Below, piece after piece: positions 1 through 7,804 of a stretch of 64,000 nucleotides of DNA. Numbering within the stretch: the stretch's first letter is position 1; every line of letters starts with the position of its first letter. Origin of the DNA: Streptomyces fulvoviolaceus. GTDB lineage: Bacteria; Actinomycetota; Actinomycetes; Streptomycetales; Streptomycetaceae. The stretch covers positions 186,001 through 250,000 of the forward strand of contig NZ_JOEY01000012.1 in NCBI RefSeq assembly GCF_000718165.1. Direction: 5' to 3'. A program made the translations under genes and the position numbers. The notes beneath the pieces were generated by a model. It saw only the letters and a list, made by a program, of their open reading frames with translations. It was not told where the DNA came from and ran no database searches.

Positions 1-256
1 AGAAATAACAGAGGTCGCCGGGAATGGGGGTGATTGTCGGGTTCTCCAGGGGTGGTTCCGATGTCGCGAAGGGCGGGAAAAGGGCATAGATCTCGTTTCG
101 TGCGTATTTCGCGTGATAGACGTCGCCGGCCAGCGGGAGGGCGTTCCACACGGCCGCGCAGGTGATCGGTGCCCGGTCGTCGAGGAGCTTTGCAGTTGCG
201 GTGATCCCGCGCTTGACCAGCGAGACTTCGATGTATCGGTCAGCCATGCGTTCCAT
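1..256 (-). CDS. DUF3830 family protein (5' part, cut by window edge)
   Basis: Read on the minus strand the segment is open from an ATG at 256 (second ATG at 247) to the left edge, giving about 85 residues that begin MERMADRYIEVSLVKRG and include KYARNEIYALFPPF and ITPIPGDLCYF. These motifs match what I recall of DUF3830 proteins, small proteins of unknown biochemical function often found beside ectoine or amino-acid uptake and catabolic genes. It is divergent from the ehu operon with an 88-bp shared promoter gap, which suggests co-regulation. The C-terminus is missing only because the window ends. The family call is from memory, not a search. Confidence 0.7.
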   Translation of the reverse strand, partial: MERMADRYIEVSLVKRGITATAKLLDDRAPITCAAVWNALPLAGDVYHAKYARNEIYALFPPFATSEPPLENPTITPIPGDLCYF

Positions 257-344
257 GGTCCCCCTCCGGTCAAGAGGGCCCCGGTCATAATCGGGGCTCA
301 AATCGATCTGCATAAGTCGCATCCGGTCGGGTAGCCGCGCCGCC

Positions 345-1274
345 ATGGCTCCACCACTGGAACATGGCGAACACACATACGGGAACCGACACCGATCGTC
401 CTCCGGGACCACGCGACGATCGCTGCTCGCGGGGGTAGCGGCGCTCGGTGCGCTGGGCGCGGCCGGCTGCTCACGCGTGGCCACCGCCTCGACCACGGAG
501 GGCGGTGATCTCCTCGAGCGGCTCAAGGCCGCAGGTGTCGTACGGCTGGGCATCGCGGGGGAGATCCCCTTCGGATACATCGACAAGAACGGCGACCTGA
601 CGGGTGAGGCGCCCGAGCTCGCGAAGGTCATCTTCAAGCGGCTCGGGGTCGACAAGGTCCAGCCCGTGCCGACCGAGTTCGGGTCGCTGATTCCGGGGCT
701 GAACTCGCAGCAGTTCGATGTCGTGGCCGCCGGGATGTACGTCAATCCCGAGCGCTGCGAGCAGGTCATCTTCGCCGACCCGGACTACCAGATGCTCGAC
801 GCCTTCATCGTGCGGAAGGGGAATCCCAAGGGGCTGCACGACTACAAGGACGTTGTGGAGAAGAAGGCCAAATTTGCTACTGGCACCGGGTACGCCGAGA
901 TCCAGTACGCCGTCGAGGCCGGGTACAAGGAGAGCGACATCCTGATCGTGCCGGACCAGGTCGCCGGGCTGAACGCCGTGGAGGCGGGGCGGGTCGATGT
1001 CTTCGCCGGGACCGCTCTCACCACCCGTGAGGTGGTGAAGAAGTCCGACAAGGCCGAGTCGACCAAGGCCTTCACGCCGACCGTGGGCGGCAAGCCGCAC
1101 GTCGACGGCGGTGCCTTCGCCTTCCGGCCCACCGAGACGAAGCTGCGGGACGCCTTCAACGTCGAGCTGCACAAGCTGAAGAAGAGCGGGGAGCTGTTCC
1201 GCATCCTCAAGCCCTTCGGCTTCACACAGGCCGAGATGACCGACCTCACCGCGAAGGAGTTGTGCGGCGGATGA
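345..1274 (+). CDS. ehuB: EhuB-type ectoine/hydroxyectoine ABC transporter substrate-binding lipoprotein
   Basis: Extracytoplasmic solute-binding protein (309 aa) expected to capture ectoine or hydroxyectoine and deliver it to EhuCD. The N-terminus has a twin-arginine-like TRRSLL segment and a lipobox ending AAGC at about residue 42, so it is probably an exported lipoprotein. A type 3 solute-binding fold follows (VVRLGIAGEIPFGYID, LIPGLNSQQFDVVAAGM). Length fits the family. The ATG at 345 has a weak ribosome-binding site, so the start is tentative. The gene overlaps ehuC by an ATGA. Order B-C-D-A matches known ehu operons; another polar amino acid as substrate cannot be excluded. Confidence 0.8.
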   Translation: MAPPLEHGEHTYGNRHRSSSGTTRRSLLAGVAALGALGAAGCSRVATASTTEGGDLLERLKAAGVVRLGIAGEIPFGYIDKNGDLTGEAPELAKVIFKRLGVDKVQPVPTEFGSLIPGLNSQQFDVVAAGMYVNPERCEQVIFADPDYQMLDAFIVRKGNPKGLHDYKDVVEKKAKFATGTGYAEIQYAVEAGYKESDILIVPDQVAGLNAVEAGRVDVFAGTALTTREVVKKSDKAESTKAFTPTVGGKPHVDGGAFAFRPTETKLRDAFNVELHKLKKSGELFRILKPFGFTQAEMTDLTAKELCGG

Positions 1275-1990
1275 CCTCGGGACTCTGGGAACTCGTACTC
1301 AAGGGGATATGGACCACCGTCCAGCTCCTCGTCTTCAGCTCATTGCTCGCCGCCGCCGTGTCCTTCGTCGTCGGTGTCGCGCGGACCCATCGGCTGTGGA
1401 TCGTCCGCTTCCTCGCGGGCGTCTACACCGAGGTGTTCCGCGGGACCTCCGCGCTGGTCATGATCTTCTGGGTGTTCTTCGTGCTGCCCCCGGCCTTCGG
1501 CTGGCAGCTGGTGCCGATGTGGGCGGGCACGCTCGCGCTCGGGCTGACCTACGGGGCGTACGGCTCCGAGATCGTGCGCGGCGCGCTCAAGGCGGTCGAC
1601 CCGGCGCAGCAGGAGGGCGGGATCGCGCTGAGCTTCACGCCCTGGCAGCGGATGCGGCTGATCCTGCTGCCGCAGGCGGTGCCGGAGATGATCCCGCCGT
1701 TCTCCAACCTGCTGATCGAGCTCCTCAAGGGCACCGCGCTGGTGTCGGTGATGGGCATGGGCGACCTGGCCTTCAGCGGCAACCTGGTGCGGCTCGCACT
1801 GCAGGAGAGCGCCGAGATCTACACGTATCTGCTCCTCATCTACTTCGTCATCGCCTTCCTCCTCACCCGGGTCATGCGCGGGCTGGAGAAGAAGCTCAAG
1901 GCCGGGGTCGGCAAGGCGCCCGAGCGCGGAGTCTCCGCGCATGAGCTGAAGCGCGCCCAGACGACAGGAGTGGGAGGTCACGTCGCATGA
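1271..1990 (+). CDS. ehuC: EhuC-type ABC transporter permease
   Basis: Inner-membrane permease (239 aa) of the polar amino acid/ectoine uptake family, expected to pair with EhuD. It has several hydrophobic helices and a cytoplasmic EAA-type loop (GGIALSFTPWQRMRLILLPQAVPEMIPP, about residues 115-140) that contacts the ATPase. I chose the ATG at 1271, which overlaps the ehuB stop as ATGA and implies translational coupling; a GTG nine bases upstream is possible but would lengthen the overlap. The C-terminal tail of about 30 residues is charged and probably cytoplasmic. Confidence 0.82.
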   Translation: MTSGLWELVLKGIWTTVQLLVFSSLLAAAVSFVVGVARTHRLWIVRFLAGVYTEVFRGTSALVMIFWVFFVLPPAFGWQLVPMWAGTLALGLTYGAYGSEIVRGALKAVDPAQQEGGIALSFTPWQRMRLILLPQAVPEMIPPFSNLLIELLKGTALVSVMGMGDLAFSGNLVRLALQESAEIYTYLLLIYFVIAFLLTRVMRGLEKKLKAGVGKAPERGVSAHELKRAQTTGVGGHVA

Positions 1991-2637
1991 AGTGGGACTG
2001 GAATGCCGTCGGCGACTTCATGCCGAAGTTCTGGGACGGGCTGCTGGTCACCCTGCAGGCCCTCGCCCTCGGCTCACTGATCTCCTTCGCCCTCGGGCTG
2101 GTGTGGGCGCTGCTGATGCGCACGCCGAGCCGCTGGGTGCGCTGGCCGGTCGGGGTGGTCACGGAGTTCGTGCGCAACACCCCGCTGCTGGTCCAGCTGT
2201 TCTTCCTCTTCTACGTGCTGCCCGAGTGGGGCCTGACCCTCTCCGCGCTGGCCACCGGTGTCATCGGGATCGGGCTGCACTACTCGACGTACACGATGCA
2301 GGTCTACCGGGCCGGCATCGAGGCGGTGCCGGTCGGCCAGTGGGAGGCGGCGACGGCGCTGAACCTGCCGGTCACCAGGACCTGGCAGGTAGTGATCCTG
2401 CCGCAGGCGATCCGCCGGGTCGTGCCGGCCCTCGGCAACTACGTCATCGCGATGCTCAAGGACACACCGATGCTGATGGTGATCACGGTCCTGGAGATGC
2501 TCGGCCAGGCGCGGCTGTTCGCGCAGGAGCACTTCCAGTTCACCGAGCCCCTCACCGTGATCGGTGTGGCCTTCATCGTCATCTCCTATCTGGCCTCCCT
2601 TCTCATGCGATCCCTGGAGCGACGTCTTGTCCGCTGA
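1987..2637 (+). CDS. ehuD: EhuD-type ABC transporter permease
   Basis: Second permease of the uptake system (216 aa), also with the EAA-type loop (AATALNLPVTRTWQVVILPQAIRRVVP, about residues 120-146). EFVRNTPLLVQLFFLFYVLP is typical of HisM/GlnP-type polar amino-acid permeases. Its ATG overlaps the ehuC stop (ATGA at 1987-1990), so the two permeases are likely made in equal amounts. It ends inside the proposed start region of the ATPase gene, continuing the tight operon. Confidence 0.82.
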   Translation: MKWDWNAVGDFMPKFWDGLLVTLQALALGSLISFALGLVWALLMRTPSRWVRWPVGVVTEFVRNTPLLVQLFFLFYVLPEWGLTLSALATGVIGIGLHYSTYTMQVYRAGIEAVPVGQWEAATALNLPVTRTWQVVILPQAIRRVVPALGNYVIAMLKDTPMLMVITVLEMLGQARLFAQEHFQFTEPLTVIGVAFIVISYLASLLMRSLERRLVR

Positions 2638-3424
2638 CACTCCCTTGATGAAAGATCCCGACGCCAACGCCAACCCGCCGGTGGACGGCAGCGAGCTGAT
2701 CCGCTTCGAGAAGGTCACCAAGCGCTTCGGGTCCAACACCGTCCTCGACAACCTCGACTTCGCGGTGGATTCCGGCAAGCACGTCACCCTGATCGGGCCG
2801 TCCGGCTCGGGCAAGACGACGATCCTGCGGCTGCTGATGACGCTGACCAAGCCCGACGAGGGCACGATCACCGTCGACGGGGAGAAGCTGTTCCCGGCCC
2901 CCGAGAAGCAGGTCCGCGAGGTCCGCAAGAACATCGGGATGGTCTTCCAGCAGTTCAACCTGTTCCCGAACATGTCGGCCCTCCGGAACATCACCGAGGC
3001 CCCCGTCACCGTCCTCGGCCTGTCCAAGGACGAGGCGGAGGAGCGGGCGCGCGGGCTGCTGGACCTGGTGGGCCTGGCCGACAAGGCCGACGCCCGGCCG
3101 ACCCAGCTGTCCGGTGGCCAGCAGCAGCGGGTGGCGATCGCCCGGGCACTGGCGATGCGGCCGCAGGTCCTGCTCCTGGACGAGGTGACCTCCGCGCTCG
3201 ACCCGGAGCTGGTCGCGGGCGTCCTCGACGTGTTGCGCGACATCGCCCGCACCACCGACATCACGATGCTCTGTGTGACCCACGAGATGAACTTCGCCCG
3301 GGACATCTCGGACCAGGTCCTGATGTTCGACTCGGGCCGGGTCATCGAGTCGGGCCCGCCGGAGAAGATCTTCAGCGACCCCGAGCAGGACCGGACGCGG
3401 GAATTTCTCAGCGCGGTTCTCTGA
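2627..3424 (+). CDS. ehuA: EhuA-type ABC transporter ATP-binding protein
   Basis: Cytoplasmic ATPase that powers the EhuBCD importer. Walker A is GPSGSGKTT, the signature is LSGGQQQRVAIARA, Walker B is VLLLDEVTSALDPE, and the H-loop is VTHEM. Start choice: a TTG at 2627 has a GGAG eight bases upstream and gives MSADTPLMKDP; the ATG at 2648 is in frame but has no ribosome-binding site. With the TTG start the gene overlaps ehuD by 11 bp, in keeping with the packed operon. Length is about 265 aa, normal for the family. Confidence 0.82.
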   Translation: MSADTPLMKDPDANANPPVDGSELIRFEKVTKRFGSNTVLDNLDFAVDSGKHVTLIGPSGSGKTTILRLLMTLTKPDEGTITVDGEKLFPAPEKQVREVRKNIGMVFQQFNLFPNMSALRNITEAPVTVLGLSKDEAEERARGLLDLVGLADKADARPTQLSGGQQQRVAIARALAMRPQVLLLDEVTSALDPELVAGVLDVLRDIARTTDITMLCVTHEMNFARDISDQVLMFDSGRVIESGPPEKIFSDPEQDRTREFLSAVL

Positions 3425-3435
3425 CTACAAGTAGT
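3424..3435. promoter_or_regulatory. Short palindrome after ehuA, possible regulator site
   Basis: ACTAC-aa-GTAGT lies directly on the ehuA stop. The gap 3425-3646 also holds CACTACAAG near 3551 and GTAGTTGAG near 3611, close to the IclR-type gene's start. Repeated ACTAC half sites upstream of an IclR gene could be its operators. This is inference only; the rest of the 220-bp gap shows no gene. Confidence 0.25.
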
Positions 3436-3646
3436 GAACGGGATTCAATCTGCGAGGTCCGGGCCCCGGTTCATGTCTTTGGCATATGCCAGAGTGCTTA
3501 CGCCCCTGCTGAGGGGCCCGGGCCGGGGACGGAATCTCGTCAACAGCCGCTCACTACAAGCCTCTTGCCCGCTATCGTAGAGGGGATTCGCCTGTCCGGA
3601 TTACGGCCTAGTAGTTGAGCGACCGAGCGAGCGCAGGGGGAACACC

Positions 3647-4405
3647 GTGGCGCTGATGCACGAGCCGACCGCGCCGTACCACTCGACCCAGGACGCCCTG
3701 CGCGTCCTGGAGACGGTGGCGCGGCACACCACCGGAGTCACCGACGCCGAACTCGCCCGCCACACCGGCCTCGACCCGGAGCGACTGACCACGCTCCTGA
3801 GGATGCTGCGCCGCGAGGGATACGTCGAGCAGGTCGCCGACGGTTCCTACGTCACGGGAGAGGCCCTCACCCGCCTCGGCTCCGCCCAGGACCGCGAGCA
3901 GGCGGTGCGCGAGAAGCTCCAGGGCACCCTGGACCGGCTGCGCGACTCGATCGGCGCCGCCGTCTACATCAGCCGGTACGTCGACGGCGAGGTCACGATC
4001 GACCAGTACGCCGATGGCCCCGGCACCCCCTCGGTCAACGAGTGGGTCGACTTCCGCTACTCCGCCCACGCCACCGCGCTCGGCAAGAGCCTGCTCAGCC
4101 AACTCGACCACAACGGCCGGCGCGACCACCTCTCCCGGCACAAGATGTCCCGGCTCACCTCGCGGACCATCACCAACGACAAACTCCTGCTCTCCCGGCT
4201 GGAGACCCAGCCGCCGACGGTGCCCCACCTCGACCTCCAGGAGTACGCGGTGGGCACGGTCTGCGCGGCGGTGCCGATCACGGCCGGATCGTCGGTGGGC
4301 TGCCTGGCTCTCTCGCTCCCGGTCGAGCAGGCACACCGGCTCCGCCAGGCCACGGACCGGCTGAACCGGGGCGCGGCGCCCCTGCTGCTGTCTCTGGCCA
4401 TCTGA
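3647..4405 (+). CDS. IclR family transcriptional regulator
   Basis: DNA-binding regulator of 252 aa. An N-terminal winged helix-turn-helix (about residues 17-70, with GVTDAELARHTGLDPERLTTLLRML) is followed by an IclR effector domain (about 85-252, with AHATALGKSLLSQL and a GCLALSLPVEQ segment). The GTG at 3647 follows a GGGGG tract seven bases upstream. It lies downstream of ehuBCDA on the same strand but separated by 222 bp, so it probably has its own promoter. By position it is the likely regulator of ectoine uptake and of the divergent DUF3830 gene. Confidence 0.8.
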   Translation: MALMHEPTAPYHSTQDALRVLETVARHTTGVTDAELARHTGLDPERLTTLLRMLRREGYVEQVADGSYVTGEALTRLGSAQDREQAVREKLQGTLDRLRDSIGAAVYISRYVDGEVTIDQYADGPGTPSVNEWVDFRYSAHATALGKSLLSQLDHNGRRDHLSRHKMSRLTSRTITNDKLLLSRLETQPPTVPHLDLQEYAVGTVCAAVPITAGSSVGCLALSLPVEQAHRLRQATDRLNRGAAPLLLSLAI

Positions 4406-4499
4406 GGCCCGGGCCGTCCCAGGGTGGTCCGGAGCACCCCTGCGGAGCAGGTAGTATTTTCTCTGTCGCTGACCGCCGAAGGCGGACGGCGAGAGTCAT

Positions 4500-4573
4500 G
4501 CGCCGCTAGCTCAGTTGGTTAGAGCAGCTGACTCTTAATCAGCGGGTCCGGGGTTCGAGTCCCTGGCGGCGCA
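4500..4573 (+). tRNA. tRNA-Lys (anticodon CTT)
   Basis: A full 74-nt cloverleaf can be drawn: acceptor GCGCCGC/GCGGCGC, D arm GCTC...GAGC, anticodon arm GCTGA-CTCTTAA-TCAGC with anticodon CTT, variable loop GGGTC, T arm CGGGG-TTCGAGT-CCCTG, discriminator A. CCA is not encoded. The sequence is identical to the tRNA at 10464-10537. It is followed by a hairpin terminator and by two partial copies of its own 3' half. Confidence 0.95.
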
Positions 4574-4867
4574 CCGGTGAAGGGCCTCTCGTGGGAGCGA
4601 GGGGCCCTTCGGCGTGCAGAGGAGCGGCTGGGGGTCCGGGGGTTATCCCCCGGGAGACACAGCATCAGCGGGTCCGGGGTTCGAGTCCCTGGCGGCGCAC
4701 CGGTGAAGGGCCTCTCGTGGGAGCGAGGGGCCCTTCGGCGTGCAGAGGGGCGGCTGGAGGTCCGGGGGTTAGCCCCCGGGGAATGCAGCATCAGCGGGTC
4801 CGGGGTTCGAGTCCCTGGCGGCGCACCGGTGAAGGGCCTCTCGTGGGAGCGAGGGGCCCTTCGGCGT
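4538..4867. repeat. Tandem array of tRNA-Lys 3' half plus terminator, three units of about 125-127 bp
   Basis: The stretch from ATCAGCGGG in the tRNA anticodon arm through the terminator hairpin and a roughly 55-bp spacer recurs at 4538 (inside the intact tRNA), 4663 and 4790. Unit spacings are 125 and 127 bp. The tRNA 3' portion and hairpin are essentially identical between units; the spacers have diverged slightly. The two extra copies lack the 5' acceptor, D arm and anticodon, so they cannot make tRNA. Tandem 3'-half copies can arise by unequal recombination or by repeated integration and excision at a tRNA attachment site. Confidence 0.9.
4580..4609. terminator. Hairpin terminator after tRNA-Lys
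   Basis: AAGGGCCTCTCG and CGAGGGGCCCTT form a 12-bp stem (one G-T pair) with a 6-nt loop just after the tRNA. It is repeated in each unit of the tandem array. It probably terminates the tRNA transcript and, read from the other side, the convergent ligase gene. Confidence 0.75.
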
Positions 4868-6449
4868 CCCCCGCGGTCAGTCTTCGGTAGGCGCAGTTCC
4901 CCGGCGGCCGCCACCACACCGGATCGGCGCACTCCAGCCCCTCCCTCCGGAGCTGCGCCCGGTGGATCTTGTTCGTGGCCGTGACCGGCATCCGCTCCAC
5001 CACCCGCACGAACCGGGGCGCCATCTTCGTGCCCAGGTCCGGCTGGGCCAGCAGGAACTCGGCGAAGTCGAGCGGGTCGAAATCCCCGGAGGCCACTGCG
5101 ATCGTCGCCATCACCTGGTCCCCGGTCACCGGGTCCGGCACCGCGTAGACGGCGACGGCGTCCGCGCCCTCGTACCGGGCGAGGATGTTCTCGATCATCG
5201 CGGCGGCCAGGTTCTCGCTGTCGACGCGCAACCGGTCGTCGGTGCGGCCGGCGAAGTAGAGGTAGCCGTCGGTGTCGCGGTAGAAGAGGTCACCGGTCCA
5301 GTACCAGCCGTCCCTGCGGCGCTCGGCCTCCGCCGCGGGATTGCGCCAGTAGCCCTCGTAGGGGTTGGGCCCTTTGTTGACCAGCTCGCCTATCGCCTCG
5401 TCGCCGTTGAGCAGCCGCCCGGCCGAGTCGAAGGCGGCCGGCGGGCACTCGGCGCGCGTCTCCGGGTCGAGGACGACGAGCCCCGGGCCCGCCCGGCCGA
5501 CCGCGCCCGCCGGAGTACCCGGCGTCCACTGCACCGCGGCCCCGCCCTCGGAAGACCCGTACCCCTCGACCAGCCGCACCCCGAACCGCCGTTGGAAGGC
5601 CGCCGCGTCCACCGCGCCCGCCTCGGTGCCGAAGCCGAGGCGGAGGGGGTTGTCCCGGTCGTCGGGCAGCTCATCGGTCGCGAGGATGTACTGCACGGCC
5701 CGTCCCACATACGTGAAGTACGTCGCCCCGTACTTCCGTACGTCCGCCAGGAACCCCGACGCCGAGAACCGCCGCCGCAGCGCCACGCCCGCTCCGGTCG
5801 CGAGGGCGGGCGCCCAGTCGGCGATCACCGCGTTGCCGTGGAACATCGGCATGCAGATGTAGTGCACCCCGTCCCGGCCGAGATCGAAGTGTCCGGCGAG
5901 CGAGCGGCCGGCGGCGGCCAGGCGGCCCTGGGAGCAGATCGCGGCCTTGGGGGCACCGGTGGAGCCCGAGGTGAAGTAGAGGAGGAGACGGTCCTCCGGG
6001 GTGGCCCGGGTCGCGTCCGGCTTCGCGTCGGCATAGGGCGCGAGCAGGTCGTCGTACTCCTGCGCGTCCGTCAACAGAAGGCGTACGCCGGGCAGTTCGA
6101 GGCCGTCGAACAGCGGGAGGTGAGTGCGCTCCGTGACCAGGATCCGGCACTCGGTGTGGAGGATGTCGCGGGCGAGTTCGGGGCCGCGGCGGGTGGGGTT
6201 GATGCCGGCGACGGCGGCACCCGCGAGGGCCGCCGCGCTCAACCACAGGGGGTACTCGGGGGTGTTGTCGAGCAGGACCCCGATGTGCGCGCCGGGTGGC
6301 AGCAGGTCGGTCAGCAGGGCCGCCCGGGCCGCCGCTCCCGCCGCCACCTCGTGATGCGTGAGCAACCGCTCCTCGAACCACAGCCCCGGCCGGTGGTCGC
6401 CCCACCGGCCGGCGACGAGCTCCGCGACCGTACGCCCGTTGGACTCCAT
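4791..6449 (-). CDS. AMP-binding acyl-CoA ligase-like enzyme, C-terminus altered by the tRNA repeat
   Basis: ANL-superfamily adenylate-forming enzyme (552 aa), probably activating a carboxylic or fatty acid to its CoA thioester. The A3 loop is YFTSGSTGAPKAAICSQGRL (about residues 153-172), A5 is GYGSSEGG, A7 is YWTGDL, the hinge region is GRTDDRLRVDSENL, and the A10 lysine is in PVTATNKIHR. After YRRLTAGDA the frame enters the repeated tRNA-Lys terminator and 3' half, so the last 25 or so residues (EGPLAPTRGPSPVRRQ...) are translated tRNA antisense and the stop lies in the third repeat. The original tail was probably replaced; the catalytic lysine is kept, so activity may survive. Substrate unknown. 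Confidence 0.75.
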   Translation of the reverse strand: MESNGRTVAELVAGRWGDHRPGLWFEERLLTHHEVAAGAAARAALLTDLLPPGAHIGVLLDNTPEYPLWLSAAALAGAAVAGINPTRRGPELARDILHTECRILVTERTHLPLFDGLELPGVRLLLTDAQEYDDLLAPYADAKPDATRATPEDRLLLYFTSGSTGAPKAAICSQGRLAAAGRSLAGHFDLGRDGVHYICMPMFHGNAVIADWAPALATGAGVALRRRFSASGFLADVRKYGATYFTYVGRAVQYILATDELPDDRDNPLRLGFGTEAGAVDAAAFQRRFGVRLVEGYGSSEGGAAVQWTPGTPAGAVGRAGPGLVVLDPETRAECPPAAFDSAGRLLNGDEAIGELVNKGPNPYEGYWRNPAAEAERRRDGWYWTGDLFYRDTDGYLYFAGRTDDRLRVDSENLAAAMIENILARYEGADAVAVYAVPDPVTGDQVMATIAVASGDFDPLDFAEFLLAQPDLGTKMAPRFVRVVERMPVTATNKIHRAQLRREGLECADPVWWRPPGNCAYRRLTAGDAEGPLAPTRGPSPVRRQGLEPRTR

Positions 6450-6498
6450 GGCGGGGCACGGTAGTTGACGTGGCGTCAGATGTGGAGGGGTGCGCGGC

Positions 6499-7011
6499 TC
6501 AGGGAGTGAGGGTGACGCCGTCCACGACGACGACGTTCTCGGTGCCGTCGTCGCCGCCGTCGGAGAACGGGTCGGAGAACTGGCTGTAGGTGACCATGAA
6601 GCCGACGCAGAACACGACGGCCACCCCGAGGAACGCCAGGATGCCGATGGTGGACGCCGCCTGCTTGCCCCGGCGGGGTTCGAGGGCCGTGGCCACCACG
6701 TCCTGGCCCTCCTTGTAGTAGACGGTGACGAAGTCGCCTTCCAGCGTCGTCCTCGGACCGTCCTCCTCCTCGAACCTCACGACCCGGCCGTCCCGCGCCG
6801 TGAACTCGTATACATGGTGGATCGTCGTCCGCACGGAGCTGTCGTTGCCGCCGCCGTGCGTCGTCGTGAACATCCTCAGGCAGCGCCCCTCGGCCGTCAG
6901 CCCGCTGTTCCACGCGCCGCGCACCTGCAGCGAGCGGCGCACCACCCGGTACGCCGCGAAGAGGACGCCGGCCAGGATCAGGCCGGGTACCGCGTAGAAC
7001 ATCACGTCCAT
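6499..7011 (-). CDS. DUF3592-type membrane protein
   Basis: A 170-aa protein with an N-terminal helix (VPGLILAGVLFAAYRVV), a soluble beta-rich part in the middle (about residues 25-115) that includes HHVYEFTARDGRVVRFEEED and GDFVTVYYKEGQD, and a second helix near residue 123 (IGILAFLGVAVVFCVGFMV). That layout resembles DUF3592 proteins, whose function is unknown. It starts at ATG 7011 and ends 49 bp before the ligase start, on the same strand. The tail is acidic, then VVVVDGVTLTP. Confidence 0.6.
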   Translation of the reverse strand: MDVMFYAVPGLILAGVLFAAYRVVRRSLQVRGAWNSGLTAEGRCLRMFTTTHGGGNDSSVRTTIHHVYEFTARDGRVVRFEEEDGPRTTLEGDFVTVYYKEGQDVVATALEPRRGKQAASTIGILAFLGVAVVFCVGFMVTYSQFSDPFSDGGDDGTENVVVVDGVTLTP

Positions 7012-7101
7012 GGTGCTTCCCCCGAGGTCAGGACGCCGTCACGTTCGACCGGCGTGGGATCAACCTACCCACGCCGGCCGGGTGATTCGCTCAAGGGAAG
7101 C

Positions 7102-7707
7102 TCAGAAGACGACGTCCGAGCAGGCGTAGAACGCGTTCGCCGTGTCCGCGACCGTCCACACCGCGACGATCACATGGCGTCCGCTGAGCCCGGACGGCAG
7201 GGTGCCGCTGTGGGAGAGCGTGGACGGGGGGCGCTGGCCGTTGTAGGGGACGGTCAGGAACGGGGTGAGGTTGAGGTCGGAGCGGGCCAGGTTGTGGTTC
7301 TGGTTCCAGCCCGCCTTGGTGACGTAGTACTTGAAGTCGGTCGTGGCGTGCATGGCCGTGAACTGCCAGCGGAAGGTGTAGCTCTGACCGCCCGTCACCT
7401 TCGTGGTGGGCCAGGCGCTGCCCGACGGGGTCGTCGGCGAGCTGAGCTGGCTGAACCTGCTGACCCCGCCGTTGCATATCTGTCCGTCGGCGGGTCCGGA
7501 GGCCGGGAAGCCCTTGGTGCCCTCGACGCTCTGCGGCTCCCACTGGATGTCGCCGCAGTTGGTCACGGTGCCGTTCTGGCAGAGCTTCTGCCGGCTGATG
7601 GGGAGGTCGGTGTAGCCGTGGCCGCTCGCGCCACCGGACGAGAGCACCAGGGCTCCCGTCGTCGTGAGCCCGAGCGCGGCGGCGTACCACTTGGTCTTTT
7701 TGCGCAT
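7102..7707 (-). CDS. lpmP: Secreted AA10 lytic polysaccharide monooxygenase (LpmP-like)
   Basis: Copper-dependent polysaccharide monooxygenase that oxidatively cleaves chitin- or cellulose-like chains. The signal peptide ends ASG, leaving His30 as the mature N-terminus (HGYTDLPISRQKLC). With His120 in FTAMHATTDF this forms the expected copper histidine brace. The 201-aa length fits a single-domain AA10 enzyme with no carbohydrate-binding module. In S. coelicolor and S. lividans an LPMO of this kind (LpmP) works with CslA, GlxA and CslZ on hyphal-tip glycan; those genes follow about 9 kb on. DasR-like sites lie just upstream. The symbol is by similarity and context. Confidence 0.82.
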   Translation of the reverse strand: MRKKTKWYAAALGLTTTGALVLSSGGASGHGYTDLPISRQKLCQNGTVTNCGDIQWEPQSVEGTKGFPASGPADGQICNGGVSRFSQLSSPTTPSGSAWPTTKVTGGQSYTFRWQFTAMHATTDFKYYVTKAGWNQNHNLARSDLNLTPFLTVPYNGQRPPSTLSHSGTLPSGLSGRHVIVAVWTVADTANAFYACSDVVF

Positions 7708-7749
7708 GCTGCCGCTCCTGGAGAACGTGGGGGATGTTCCGTGAGGCGT

Positions 7750-7766
7750 GCAGGTCTAGACCAAGT
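7750..7766. promoter_or_regulatory. DasR-responsive element (dre)-like operator upstream of the LPMO gene
   Basis: AGGTCTAGACCA, centred on TCTAGA, matches the core of the DasR consensus (TGGTCTAGACCA) at 11 of 12 positions. It lies about 45 bp upstream of the LPMO start codon. DasR is the GntR-family GlcNAc-sensing repressor of chitin genes in Streptomyces. A weaker relative, GTCCAGACCA, lies at 7794-7803. Confidence 0.65.
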
Positions 7767-7793
7767 CCCAGATTATTGCCGTTACTTGAGCAT

Positions 7794-7803
7794 GTCCAGA
7801 CCA
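7794..7803. promoter_or_regulatory. Second, weaker dre-like half site
   Basis: GTCCAGACCA has the conserved CAGACCA half of a DasR site with a degenerate left arm, 40 bp from the better site. It sits at the stop of the neighbouring SPFH gene, so both may act on the LPMO promoter. Weak evidence alone. Confidence 0.3.
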
Positions 7804-7804
7804 A

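Noticed and set aside
113..334. Plus-strand frame opposite the DUF3830 gene
   Set aside because: It is antisense to a minus-strand frame with clear family motifs, and has no ribosome-binding site or recognisable content.
4577..4984. Open frames crossing the tRNA repeat on both strands
   Set aside because: Their repeated peptide text comes only from the tandem tRNA and terminator sequence.
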